A stretch of DNA of 64,000 bases, from positions 45,751,061-45,815,060 of the forward strand of contig OX638369.1 in the NCBI GenBank assembly GCA_951812925.1, in the 5' to 3' direction. The position numbers and the translations under genes are program-made. The notes under the pieces were generated by a model, which had not been told where the DNA came from, did not search any database, and saw only the letters and a list, made by a program, of their open reading frames with translations. Shown here in pieces: positions 47,462 through 57,680 of this stretch. This DNA is from Calliopum simillimum. Lineage: Eukaryota > Arthropoda > Insecta > Diptera > Lauxaniidae. Numbering within the stretch: the stretch's first letter is position 1; every line of letters begins with the position of its first letter.

Positions 47462-47550
47462 GAGAGCACGTAGCGCAGTCCGTTGATAAATGCGCTACGT
47501 AGAGAGTTTGACCTCAAATGTTAGTGGTTCAAACCCGACCTCAGACGAAA
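47462..47550 (+). repeat. tRNA-like module 5
   Basis: TAGCGCAGTCCGTTGATAAA is a good A-box-type sequence and GTGGTTCAAACCCGACC a good B box, with tRNA-like spacing and a TTTGACCTCAAAT anticodon-arm-like hairpin between. No pairing acceptor stem is evident. It is followed by AT-rich sequence. This is the most tRNA-like of the five modules. It lies 90 bp upstream of the maT element. Confidence 0.55.
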
Positions 47551-47795
47551 GCTTAATTTTTCAATTGTTAATTGATTTATTTAATTTAAAATAAATTACA
47601 CTAAATTGCACTACATGTTTTGTTATTGAATATACAGGGTGGCTGATTCAAACTGATACCAACTTCAGATAGACTTATCTGACAGATGGAACATGACAGC
47701 TGTCTAAAAATTGGCATGATGTTAGTTCATTCTATTGTCAACAAGTAACCAAAAGCATTTGCACGTCAATTTATTGAAAACAAAAAATTTTCTAA

Positions 47796-48806
47796 ATGGA
47801 ATTCAAACGTAATAGTGTGATTGCTGTTTATTTGGCTGGAAAATCGCAACCAGCAATTATTCCTGAGCTGAAACATTTAAAAGTGAATAAAATGTTTGTG
47901 TATCGGACTATAACACGTTACAATGGTACCGGCAGCGTTGCCAAACGACATGGTGGTGGTCGGAAAATAACTGCAACATCACCAGAAATGGTTCGAAAGG
48001 TAAAGGCCAGAATTGAGCGAAATCCGAAACGCAGTGGCAGACAAATGGCTGCCGAGCTGAAAATATCGGGTGAACGAATGCAACACATATTGTCAAACAA
48101 GCTCGGACTAAAGGCCCTTAAGTTCCAAAAGGCGCATGATCTCACTCTTGCTCAAAAAAAAGTTAGGCTCGATAGAGCCAAGGAGTTGTTGCGCTTGCAC
48201 GCCGCCGGAAATCTGTCACAAATTGTCTTCTCTGATGAGAAAAATTACTGTATCCAGCAATATGTAAACAAACAAAATGATCGGGTTTACTTGACAGAGA
48301 GGTCCTACGAAAATTTGACGCAGGCACCACCGCATGTGATGGCTGCAGTGACTGCTGATGGGCGCTCACCACTCGTTTTTTTGGCGGCTAGCGTCAAAGT
48401 AAACGCCCTGGTGTATCGTGAATCAGTGTTGGAGGGTGCTTTACTACCGTGGGTACGCAAACATTTCGGTCGCAAGCCATGGACATTCCAACAAGACTCG
48501 GCACCGTCACACAAAGCTCGTGTGAATCAAGAATGGTTAGAAAAAAACGTTCCTAGCTTCATTTCTGCTCAACAATGGCTCTCAAATTCGCCTGATGCGA
48601 ATCCGCTGGATTTCTCAATCTGCGGTATGTTGGACAGGAAGGTTTTGACTAAAAAATACCAGAGCGTTGATGCGCTAAAAGTGGCCCTTCAACGAGAATG
48701 GCGCAAACTTCCACAAAATCAAATTCGTGCAGCATGCGACTCGTTCTTTGACCGTCTATGGGCCATAGTTAAGGCCAAAGGTGGCCATATCAAAAATCTC
48801 AAGTAG
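47796..48806 (+). CDS. Mariner-superfamily transposase, maT (DD37D) type, intact
   Basis: This 336-aa protein would cut and paste its own element by binding the terminal repeats and cleaving the ends at TA sites. Residues 1-60 form a first helix-turn-helix (VIAVYLAGKS...VYRTITRYNGTGSV), then a GGGRK hinge (53-57). A second helix-turn-helix lies at about 63-105 (RQMAAELKISGERMQHIL). The catalytic triad is D147 (VFSDEKN), D234 (FQQDSAPSHKAR) and D272 (SPDANPLD), with 37 residues between the last two. That spacing separates maT from mariner (34, D) and Tc1 (34, E). Length matches the family. No frameshift or stop interrupts it. The ATG lies 161 bp inside the left end. Expression cannot be judged from sequence. 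Confidence 0.92.
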   Translation: MEFKRNSVIAVYLAGKSQPAIIPELKHLKVNKMFVYRTITRYNGTGSVAKRHGGGRKITATSPEMVRKVKARIERNPKRSGRQMAAELKISGERMQHILSNKLGLKALKFQKAHDLTLAQKKVRLDRAKELLRLHAAGNLSQIVFSDEKNYCIQQYVNKQNDRVYLTERSYENLTQAPPHVMAAVTADGRSPLVFLAASVKVNALVYRESVLEGALLPWVRKHFGRKPWTFQQDSAPSHKARVNQEWLEKNVPSFISAQQWLSNSPDANPLDFSICGMLDRKVLTKKYQSVDALKVALQREWRKLPQNQIRAACDSFFDRLWAIVKAKGGHIKNLK

Positions 48807-48850
48807 ATTCTTAAAATTTGAACATTTCCCAACAATTATAGCGTTTGATC

Positions 48851-48856
48851 AATAAA
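48851..48856 (+). terminator. Poly-A signal of the maT transposase
   Basis: AATAAA lies 45 bp after the transposase stop and 64 bp before the right end of the element. It is the expected 3' processing signal for the single ORF. Confidence 0.6.
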
Positions 48857-48922
48857 ATCTGTGCATGGAAACTAAAAATATAGTCTTTTGAATTGGTAAC
48901 ACTTCGAATCAGCCACCCTGTA

Positions 48923-49548
48923 TAGGGTGTATTGCGTAAGGTTACGAAGCTTCTGCGAGGTGATCGAGGAAGCCTAGACTAACAAAAAACTTCACCAGGG
49001 GTGGTCTTAAATGTACCTCTGAAGAAATATAGGGTTAAAATTGATTTTATGAACTGTTTAAAAAAAAAAGAAACTTCTTGGGCCACCCTAGCGTTTTAGA
49101 GAAAACTTTTTTAGAAAAAACTTTTAGCCAAGTATATGATCTTTTTAAGGAAGTATTTGGTTTTTAGAGGATCTCGCAAAGTTTTGATCCTTTAAAGGAG
49201 AAATTTTAAATTTTTTCCTATCTTAGCATGAAAAGGATCCCTTTATATATTTTTTTTTTTTTTTTGGAATTTATGTTAAATATCCTTAAGTCCGGTACCT
49301 AACAGAAATTTTTTGATTTGAGGTCAGAAAAAAATACTGCTATGTAACAACTCACGCGTTGCGCTGCATATGATGCGCGCGTTGCACTTTATCTAATGGA
49401 ACCTCAAACGTATTGTTCTTGAAAAGTATTTTTTTCTGACCTCTAAATCAAAAATTTGGAATAATAAATGTACCACTAAATCAAAGAAAATTAAACAAGG
49501 GCTCCAAAAAAAATTATAAAAGAGTATGTTAATAGGACCTTCTTCATA
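48923..49548. repeat. Intervening sequence with a 150-bp imperfect hairpin
   Basis: TTTTTGATTTGAGGTCAGAAAAAAATACT (49311-49339) is mirrored by AAGTATTTTTTTCTGACCTCTAAATCAAAAAT (about 49424-49455). The loop contains an unusually CpG-rich core (CTCACGCGTTGCGC ... GATGCGCGCGTTGC). The remainder, 48923-49300, is AT-rich with no assignment. Confidence 0.6.
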
Positions 49549-49920
49549 CTAAAATGGCCACCAAAGTAGAACTAAGAGGTCCAAGGATGTTTCTATCTCA
49601 CGGTACGTCACATGACGATCTTGCATTATCAGTTCACGCACCGCATCAACGTTCTCTGGCATAACGGCCGTTTTTGGACGACCTTCACGGAATTCGTCTT
49701 TGAGCGAGCGTCGGCCACGATTAAATTCATTAAACCAGTTTTTCACAGTGCTATAGGATGGTGCTTCATCGCGATACAAAGGTTTAAGTTCATTGATGCA
49801 GTCTTGTCGTGATAATCCACGTCGAAAGTTGTAAAAAATTATGTTTTTGCCAAATTGATTCCAGTCACTCCTAACAACACAAATGATGGCCGTACGACAA
49901 AACGTTCTGAGTATGTTTAT

Positions 49921-51396
49921 TAGAGCGGATCAAATTGTTCGAAACTAAATTTTTTGACCTGGTAACATCCAGTTTCGGATTCTGCGTCAAATTTCATGTA
50001 AAAAACTCCTAGGGACCATATATGTGCGGTGAATTTCGAGGCGCCTTAAAATCGTTTGTAGTTTTGAGTGTTTTTTTCTACTGCGAGATTGTCGTTGAAA
50101 ATTTAGATCTTCCGAACGATTTATTGTAGTACAATGAACTTAGCTTCTTTGGAAAGGTGTTGCTGCGTTTTATCAAATTATTGCTAATTTTTTGAAAAAC
50201 GTCATCGGGTTCTAAAGTTATGACCTTCTGAATGAAGATATATGAAAAATTTATACTAAATGTATTAGAAATCACATCTTCTTCGAATAAAATATTTTAA
50301 CTTTAAAATTTTTTTATAGTGCATAAAAATACCTTTCTTTTGAGGGTCTATTCATCAAGATACGACTAGCCATTCCAAAGCTATGACACTTTTGAATGAA
50401 GTCAGTTGAGAACTTCATACAAAGTGTATTAAAAATCACATCTTCTTCGAAAAAAAAATTGTAACTTTAAAATTTTTTTATACCGCATAAAAATACTTTT
50501 CTAACGCAGGTCTGCTTTTCAAGATACGGCTAGCCATTCTAAAGTAATGATCTTTTGAATGAAAGCAGATTCTGAATTTAGTGTATTAACAAACGAAATA
50601 TTTTTTCTGCTAATTTAGAAGCAAGTAATTTAGTAGGTTTATTCACTAAATCCGAAATAGAGTGGTCATTTTTCATCCGATCTTGGACCGCGAGGGCTCA
50701 AAATTTTTGTAATAAAATACGTTATTGACGAAAATAATAATATTTTCCCTTTCTAAATTTTTCAGTCCGGAAATAGGTTCTGTATAATATTGAGAGATAT
50801 CCTTTCATTAAAGGCTTATAACTTGGAGAGAAGGGACTAAATGTAAAAATTATTAAAGTACGGACTTTTGTTGGTAGTTTCAGCTATCCGTATCAAATGA
50901 CAAAAAATAATTTTACTTTATGCTGTTTTAGTTATTTAGCTTTAAGTAGGTCTCAAAAAAGTGTTTTCTTCACTTTTGGGAGCGAATAACTCAGGATCCT
51001 GACATGATACAAAAAAACCAAGCTCAGAGTCGTAATAAGGAGATTTTATTCTACCATAAACGGATATAAAAACCGAGGACGGAAAACTATGGTTGGACTG
51101 AACGGAGGTTAAGGGATAAAAAATTGACCACCGCAGATCCTGGCAACATTCTATTTCTTGTTACTTTGGGTTAACCTATATGCTCAGTTTTTGGTGCTAC
51201 TACAATAAATCGTTCGGAAAATCTAAATTTTCAAAAACAATCTCTCAGTAGAAAAAAACACTCAAAACTTCAAACGATTTTAAGGCGCCTCGAAATTCAC
51301 CGCACATATATGGTCCCTAGGAGTTTTTTACATGAAATTTGACGTAGAATCCGAAACTGGATGTTACCAAGTCAAAAAATGAATTGATCCTCTCTA
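49921..51396. mobile_element. hAT-like foldback element, 8-bp target duplication
   Basis: TAGAGCGGATCAA at 49921 faces TTGATCCTCTCTA ending at 51396. ATGTTTAT duplicates exactly at 49913-49920 and 51397-51404. TAG-type ends with an 8-bp duplication indicate a hAT-mobilised element. About 200 bp of each arm are reverse complements (GGTAACATCCAGTTTCGG, CTAGGGACCATATATGTGCG, ACAATAAATCGTTCGG and mirrors). The core is tandem repeat and AT-rich sequence, with no transposase. Confidence 0.85.
50205..50610 (+). repeat. ~163-bp tandem repeat inside the hAT-like foldback
   Basis: The block AAATCACATCTTCTTCGAA...AACTTTAAAATTTTTTTATA...GCATAAAAATAC...AAGATACG(A/G)CTAGCCATTC...TTTTGAATGAA occurs at about 50268 and 50432. 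Partial flanking copies (TGACCTTCTGAATGAA at 50221, TGATCTTTTGAATGAA at 50547) make two full and two partial units. Confidence 0.8.
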
Positions 51397-51587
51397 ATGT
51401 TTATGCTAAAAAATGTCAAACTTTTCAATGAAAATGTCAGATTGCACCTGGCAACACTAAGTTTTTGAAACCATATGCACCGTCTGCGTTTGCTAAGGAT
51501 TTTTCTCCACAGCTTTTGACACCGCCATAGCCAGCCCGAAGTATAATTAAAATCTTTATTGAGCTGTATTGAAAACTGTTCATACTT

Positions 51588-51800
51588 TTCCATTTCGATA
51601 CCTACAACGTAAAAGTTGGTAACTCAAGTTACCAACATTTTACGGGATAACGTTTTTCGAAATGTATACGATTCGTTCCATCTTGTGTCAAATTTTGGTA
51701 CCTCTATCTTGAAATTTGAAGGCCTGTGAGCTCATAACTCAAAACTACGATTTTCGAGTTACAAACTTTTATGTTGGACGTATCGATTTTTATATTTTTT
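51588..51800. repeat. Small hairpin and inverted repeat
   Basis: CGTAAAAGTTGGTAACT (51609-51625) is followed directly by its near mirror AGTTACCAACATTTTACG, a 17-bp stem. GATACCTACAACGTAAAAGTT also pairs with AACTTTTATGTTGGACGTATC near 51768-51789. Function unknown; possibly an old MITE. Confidence 0.6.
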
Positions 51801-52014
51801 ATCACACAGTAAAAAATAATAGTTTACTTTTGATTCCATTCGGTATTGATTTTAAACTGTTTTGGTATTAAATTCAAAAGATATTCCAAAAAAGGATGGA
51901 ATTTATTCCGGTAGGTTTTAATTTTATTACAAAAAATAATTGTTTCCGAACCATTAAGTTTTTTCAATTTTTTAATACGAAAGGGGGTCAATTAAGTGGG
52001 GTCTGCTGTAATGC

Positions 52015-52790
52015 CAGTATATTCTGAAAATATGGCTAAAAATAATTTATACCTGTTTTCTGAATTTTCTGCATCAGGTCGAAATTTTATTTTAATCGGT
52101 TTTTGAAGTTTTCTATACATGTGTTGAGTTAACACTCTAAATTTTACAATCCTTACACCTTTGATATATCATTGCTTTTGAAGACTTATGGAGGATATTA
52201 AGGGGAATACTTTTGTAGATAACTTTAATACTCTGCATCCCCCACAGATGCGTCGTTTTTGACCATTTCTCAAAAAGGTACAAAAATTACGGCTAAAACG
52301 GGGCAATAATATATCAATATGTACCACAGAAATATTTGCTATAAAATTTCACTAACAGTTGCCGAACACTAAAAAGTCGAAAATTCACCGCGAAGCTTCG
52401 CGAAGGCCAAAAAATTGTCAATATCAATAAACACATCACACATTTTATGTTAAATAAATTTTGTTATCTGAAGTTTTAAACATGAAATGAAATTTTTCGT
52501 TTAATATTTTGTGTAATATTTTAACCCATTATAACCCTTTTTTGGGGGAAAAGACAAACCAGGACATAATGGGTTAATGTGTTTTAAAAACTGTTCTTTA
52601 TTAGATTTTGTAATGACCTTGGGCAAAAAACTTTTATCCAAAACGTGGTTTTGAAGTTTTACAGTGGGGTAAAATTTTGAAAATTCGAATCTTTTGCCTA
52701 TTTTTTGGCCTTCGCGGTGAATTTTCGACTTTTTAGTGTACGGCAACTATTGGTGAAATTTTAAAGCAAATGTAAGCCTATTAAAATTTT
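52015..52790. repeat. Foldback family B, copy 1
   Basis: 52025-52470 is the reverse complement of 55560-56020 (ACACATGTGTTGAGT, TTGACCATTTCTCA, CATCCCCCACA, TTCACCGCGA blocks). Within this copy a second pairing exists: GTTGCCG(A/T)ACACTAAAAAGTCG and AATTCACCGCGAAG at about 52358-52400 face their mirror at about 52708-52748. The centre includes the TTAA block at 52517-52580. Confidence 0.75.
52519..52577. repeat. Tiny TTAA-bounded element, CCCATTATAACCC ends
   Basis: TTAA is followed by CCCATTATAACCC and, about 50 bp on, ATAATGGG is followed by TTAA. This mimics a piggyBac-type terminus pair with almost no interior. The same block in longer form occurs at 13881, 54067 and (reverse) 54545-54620. 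Confidence 0.5.
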
Positions 52791-52799
52791 CTGTTTTTC

Positions 52800-54060
52800 G
52801 ATCAGAAAGATAGGAGTACGTTACATATGACATACTTACATATAAAAACATATTCTATCTGAATGAAGCAAATGTGCCTTAAAATCTTGTTCCAAAATAT
52901 GCAATCGTGTCAACTACATAACTCATTTTCAACATTTTGCATGCTACAAAAAAAGTGTAACGGAAGTAAAACTGTGAACTGTGCAACAATTTCATTTTTT
53001 TTTTTTTGCTTTTGTTGTACTTCTTTCATCATGTTGTGTTGCTACCTTTTCCTGATGAGTTATGTGTGTTGACTTTCTCAAGCAAATAATTGCAAATGCA
53101 ATTGAAAACTGCAGTGACAGCAGCAGCAACAACACCAACAACCAATGTTGTAGTGTTGTGTAACAGCATCTGCAATTTTGCTGCATGTTAAACGATTTTT
53201 GTTTAGTTGTCCTTTTCGTCATTTTTCTGTTGCCACAACTCAGCTGTCAAAAAAAAAAAAAAAATGTCACACGCTCAAACAAGCTGAAACTAACGCACAC
53301 ACACTCACACGTTTAAAAACACATACCCGGTTTGTAGATATTTAACGTCATTGTCACAATATGTGTGAGGTTTATATGACAGCTGTCACATTCGTGCTGC
53401 TTATTTACATTGCTGTTGTTTCTAGCTGCAACCATGGAGTTTTGCATGTTTGCAACAACAATGAGTAAGAAAAAAATTAAAAAGCGAACGGATGTTTCGT
53501 CCTTCTTCTTACCACCTGACATTTGAATGTTTTGCTGTTATTTTCAGTTTGGTGATGTTTCTTTTTTTTCTCTCTCTCTTTCTCTCTTCAATGCAGCAAT
53601 TTTCCGCTTTTCGTGTCAAAAATTGCTGTTAACTGAGAAAAAACTGACTGACTGACTGACTGACTGACTGACTGTTACAATATTCCGAACAACAGTTGTT
53701 GTGAACAAGCTGCTTGTTACCCTGCTGCTACCTTCTACCTGTGTCTACCTTTGCATTTCCAAATGAGCAACGTCCTGCCTGACCCTGTTTTTATTGCAAT
53801 TTGTGATTGCACAGCTGGAAACTTGTTAACGAGGTTCTTTTTAAGTTTTGCATTTTGTTTTTATATTTGTTGTTTTAGCTATTGTTGTTGTTGTTGTTGA
53901 TTCTGTAGCTATTATGTTGATTTGAAAAAAAATTTCAATTCTCATGTGACATTTTGCTATCAGCGCACAGCTTAATAAGCTTTTTTTCTATGTGACTGTT
54001 TACTGGGTTGGCTTTTAGTATGTATACCTTAATTTGGATCTAGTAACTCGCGGGACAACA
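52800..54060. other. Simple-sequence-rich unique DNA
   Basis: Contains poly-T (52994-53007), AGCAGCAACAACACC repeats near 53120, poly-A (53251-53265), CTCTCTCTCT (53570-53588) and TTGTTGTTGTTGTTG (53884-53899). No gene is supported; intron-like. Confidence 0.5.
53644..53675. repeat. TGAC tetranucleotide microsatellite
   Basis: About eight perfect copies of CTGA/TGAC follow AAAAAA and end in CTGTTACAA. Confidence 0.95.
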
Positions 54061-54065
54061 GAATC

Positions 54066-54620
54066 CACTAACCCATATAACCCGTGTTTTGAGAAAAGGT
54101 GTCAAACAGACCCACAAATACAGCATGCAATGGGATAATATGTTAAAAAAAATTTTCTATGTGATTTTGCTATTACCTTGGGACATTAAGTTTTATCTAA
54201 AACATGGCTTTAAGTTTTACAGTGGGTTGAAATTTCGAAAATTCGTTTCTTTTGCTTATTGTTAACTATTGTTAAGTATTTGATATATTTTTGTTTTCTA
54301 TATCATGACTCAAGGTAAAAAAAAATTTGAAATGTCGTACGATTCACTCCAAGCATTTTTGAGATCGTAGCAAAATAAAAACCAAACCTCGGCTTGGTGC
54401 GGTTTTTATTTTAATAAGAACTCAAAAATATTCAGAATGTACATAGAGTGTGATATACTAAATTTTTAATATCTGATACTTAACCTTGGAAGCATATTGT
54501 TTTTTTTAGCATAACAAAATCACATGAAAAATAGTTTTCAAAATACATTAACCAATTATATCCTGTTTTTGTGTGTCTGTTTGAACCCTTTTCCGAAAAA
54601 CGGGCTGGAACGGGTTAAAA
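54066..54620. repeat. MITE-like repeat with CTAACCCATATAACCCG ends
   Basis: CTAACCCATATAACCCGTGT and GAGAAAAGGTGTCAAACAGACCCACAAATAC (54067-54123) are mirrored by TGTGTGTCTGTTTGAACCC...CGGGTTAA (about 54570-54618). A TTAA stands at the right end. Inside, ACCTTGGGACATTAAGTTTTATC ... TTTACAGTGGG matches the middle of foldback family B (52610-52680) in the same orientation. A mariner copy begins 3 bp beyond its right end. Confidence 0.6.
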
Positions 54621-54622
54621 TA

Positions 54623-55524
54623 TTGGGTGTACAACTTAAAAACCGGAATTTGACGGTAGATGTCTGTACTAACAAATATCGTGAAAGCTCGAACTTAATA
54701 TGTATGTCATTTTGAAGGTACATTTGATAACTGTCAAAATCAGTCAACAAAACAATTTTATCTTGTGTGCATCATTATTATTTTTCACGATGAATAACTT
54801 CGAAAATTGGAGAAAAAGACAGCATTTGCGGGGGGGTTCTAGTGGGTCATTTTTTTGCAAAGAAAACAGCTGCCGAAAGTCATTGCATTCTTGTAGAAGT
54901 TTATGGGGACTATGCTCCAGCTGAATCAAGCTGTCGTGAGTGGTTTAAAAGTGGTTATTTTGATGTCGAAGACAAAGAACGTCCTGGTCAGGACCAGCTA
55001 GGTGTGATCCATTATGAGCTGTTGCCAGGTGGCCAAACCATTAATGCTCAATTCTTTCGTCAACAATTGATTTAATTGAAGCAGAAAATCCAGGCAGAGC
55101 GGCCAACGTATGCGACCAGACATGAGTCAATCATTTTCCACCACGATAACGCTCGGCCACATATTGCTGCCCCAGTCAAAAATTACCTGGAAAGCAACGG
55201 AAAACAACGGATGGGAAATTTTGCCTCACCCGCTTTACAGCCCAGACCTTGCACCATCAGACTACCATTTGTTCCGATCGATGCAGAATGCCCTATCAGG
55301 AATACGCTTCACGTAAGTTCAAGATATCGAAAATTGGCTCGATTCATTTTTGGCCGCCAAGCCGGCGCAATTTTTTTGGGATGGAATTCATAAATTGCCT
55401 GAAAGATGGGGAAATGTTGTAGCTTCCAATGGACAATACTTTAAATAAAATATATTGTAACATTTTTCCACAATAAGGCAGCAAATTTCGCTAAAAAATT
55501 CCGGTTTTTAAGTTGTACACCCAA
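54623..55524 (+). pseudogene. 902-bp internally deleted mariner, copy 1
   Basis: The ends TTGGGTGTACAACTTAAAAA (with CCGG) and their mirror are flanked by TA at 54621-54622 and 55525-55526. The ORF remnant (54790-55448) starts MNNFENWRKRQHL, shifts frame at a run of seven G, then reads KTAAESHCILVEVYGDYAPA and WFKSGYFDVEDKERPGQ. It jumps to GVIHYELLPGGQTINAQFF, where an in-frame stop follows QQLI. Further blocks are IIFHHDNARPHIA (second catalytic D), PLYSPDLAPSDYHLF (third D) and LPERWGNVV-like. The region with the first catalytic D is deleted. It needs transposase in trans. Confidence 0.9.
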
Positions 55525-55559
55525 TATTACACAAAATTTTCTACAAAAAAATTCATTAT

Positions 55560-56020
55560 TGCCCACCGAAATCAATAAATGCTTAAAACTTAAGAATAAT
55601 GCGTACAAAAATTTAATTAACATGAAATGAGTGAGGTCTTTAGTGATATTGACTTTTTTTGGCACTCGCGGTGAAATTTCGACTATGAAGCGTTGGGCAA
55701 CTGTAAGTGAAATTTCATAGCAAATATTTCAATGTTTCATATTGATCCATTATTCCCCCGTTTAAGGGGTAATTTTTGTGCAGTTGTTGAGAAATGGTCA
55801 AAAATTACCCATTTGTGGGGGATGTATATGGTTAAAGTTTTCTACAAAAAACTGTACTTTAACATCCCCCATAAGTCTTCAGAAGACAAGATATAGGTGT
55901 TAGAAACGTAAAATTTAGTGTGTCGACTCAACACATGTGTAGAAAACTTCAAAGAACAATTAAAAAAATTTCGACCTGATCTAGAAAATCCGGAAGACAC
56001 ATATAAATTATGTTTAGCCT
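55560..56020. repeat. Foldback family B, copy 2 (inverted)
   Basis: This is the reverse complement of 52025-52470: GCGGTGAAATTTCGAC, GTTGGGCAACTGTAAGTGAAATTTCA, TTGAGAAATGGTCAAAAATTAC, TGTGGGGGATG and ACTCAACACATGTGTAGAAAAC match in order. Together with copy 1 it brackets the 52.8-55.5 kb interval, but the interval is not otherwise symmetric, so two separate insertions are more likely than one giant foldback. Confidence 0.7.
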
Positions 56021-56769
56021 TTTTTGGTTTCTTTCAGTTGTGCAACCAAAATTTAAACCGTCCGACGGTGCTATAAAAAAAAAAACTAGCAAAACTAACT
56101 GAATAACTAGCATACTGCGGTATGTTATACTGCGCTACCACCAGAGATGAATGAATCGATTTGCGGCTGTTTCGATATACGGCTTAGTTCTCGGCATAAG
56201 AAAAAAGGAAAAACAACTTTATTTTTTCCACTTATCATTTTTAATTTCAAAAATAAATCTATACTAATATTAAAAATTCGAAAGTAACTCTGTCTGTTTG
56301 TCTGTCTGCCTGTCTGTCTGCCTGTTTGTTACCTTTTCACGCCTAAACCGCTTAACCAATTTGGCTGAAATTTTATATGGAGATAGTAAGAGATCCTAGG
56401 AAGGTTAGTTCCTACCTCTAAAATCGTCCTTAAAAGGGGTGAAAAGGGGGATGGAAGTTTTTATGGGGAATCAATAACCGCTGAACCAATTTAAATGAGA
56501 TTTAGTAGGGAGATTGTAAGAGACCCTAGGAAGGATATAAGATAGTTTTTTCCCCTAAAATCATCCTTACAATGGGTGAACAGGCTGATGGAAGTTTGTA
56601 TGTTAACATTTTAAAAGATAAATAAAATTTGAAAAATAAATAAAATTTGAAAAATAAATAAAAACAAAAACGAATTTCTGTGTTGAATGTGAATGTGCCC
56701 AGTAGCAAAAAGAGCGATCCTACAGGTACGATATAAGGCCTTACTTGAAAGCCAGTAGCACTGGAATCG

Positions 56770-57680
56770 TCCCTTCTTTCTTCCTTTCTTTTGTACACAT
56801 GATGTGATTGGGCACCAAGGCCTGATACTCACGTTTTTACAAAGAAGGCCTTTTCTGAATGCTTCTTACAAGAAAGGACACAAACAGGCATGCTGTCTTC
56901 CCTCTTTTTTACACATATTGTCATTGAATGCCTCTACAAAGAAGGCAGCGATGCAGGTCATATATGATCGCTTCTCATGTGAAAGGACAACAGCATATTT
57001 CGATATTCGTGAACATCGATATGTCCTACATTAGATGTCATTGATACATACTTTACCATAGAAATCCAAAAAATATGTACCATGCAAGAGAAACATAACT
57101 AGTAGATTAAGTTCGGGTAATGTGGTTATCTTTTTCTTTTTCGCCAATTTCTACCATGTAATGGTAGTAGGTTAGTTTTGTCAAATAATTTGTATTAGTT
57201 ATTATATTACTTTTATTATTTCATGATTCATAAACAAAATTATTAACATTTTCAAGCGTGAGGCCAGATAAATTGAAAGTACCTAAAAATAGATGAAAAA
57301 GAAAATTGTCAGCTAATGTGGATCACCCTGTCCATTTCCTAAGATAGTTTGTTGACTAAGAGTCGAATAGTATTATTTAAGATTATATTTTCTATAAAAT
57401 AGCTGTATAGGCTTATTAAAGAATGTTTTTAAGTAAGATAAACCAAATTCATACTAACAAGTGAATAAGTAATAAGAGATACCCAATCATACGCAAAATA
57501 GTAGTCCACCCACATTACTCAAACTTGGGTATCCCACAAATGTAATTAGAGTTTTAAAATGTAATAAGGACAGAAGCAGATATGCTGCTTTCTCTCCTTT
57601 CTTTCTTATTTTGATACATGATGTCATTGGGCATGAAGACCTGACACGAATTGTTCCACAAAGAAGAAGATCTTAAAGAA
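56770..57680 (+). repeat. Three dispersed direct repeats inside the Helitron-like element
   Basis: A motif of TTTCTTTC-like pyrimidines, then (T)ACACAT(G)ATGTCATTG(G)GC, then CCTGA...ACAAAGAAG occurs at about 56770-56850, 56905-56945 and 57590-57670. The units are diverged and unevenly spaced. They do not code. Confidence 0.55.

Larger units (their letters stand above)
47635..48920 (+). mobile_element. Complete maT-type (DD37D) mariner-group transposon
   Basis: The element runs from CAGGGTGGCTGATTC to GAATCAGCCACCCTG. The perfect 15-bp ends extend as imperfect TIRs to about 28 bp (TACCAA(C/T)TTCA). TA duplications flank it at 47633-47634 and 48921-48922. It is 1286 bp with one intact ORF and a poly-A signal. 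Everything needed in cis for a Tc1/mariner element is present, so it may be young and possibly active. Confidence 0.93.
49549..51460 (-). pseudogene. Mariner 5' fragment split by a foldback element
   Basis: The minus strand encodes NQFGKNIIFYNFRRGLSRQD, then INELKPLYRDEAPSYSTVKN, WFNEFNRGRRSLKDEFREGR and PENVDAVRELIMQDRHVTYR with EIETSLD. This is the N-terminal DNA-binding half of a mellifera/capitata-type mariner transposase. The catalytic half is absent: the frame ends near 49549. The 5' leader continues upstream to 49920, is interrupted by the 49921-51396 insertion, and resumes at 51405-51460, ending in a TTAGTGTTGCCAGG-like terminus. Dead fragment. Confidence 0.75.

Noticed and set aside
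47462..47550. Functional tRNA gene
   Set aside because: A and B boxes are good, but the ends do not pair into an acceptor stem.
52020..56020. One giant 4-kb foldback spanning both family B copies
   Set aside because: The outer arms mirror, but the interior (52.8-54.0 kb) is unique and asymmetric, so two insertions in opposite orientation explain it more simply.
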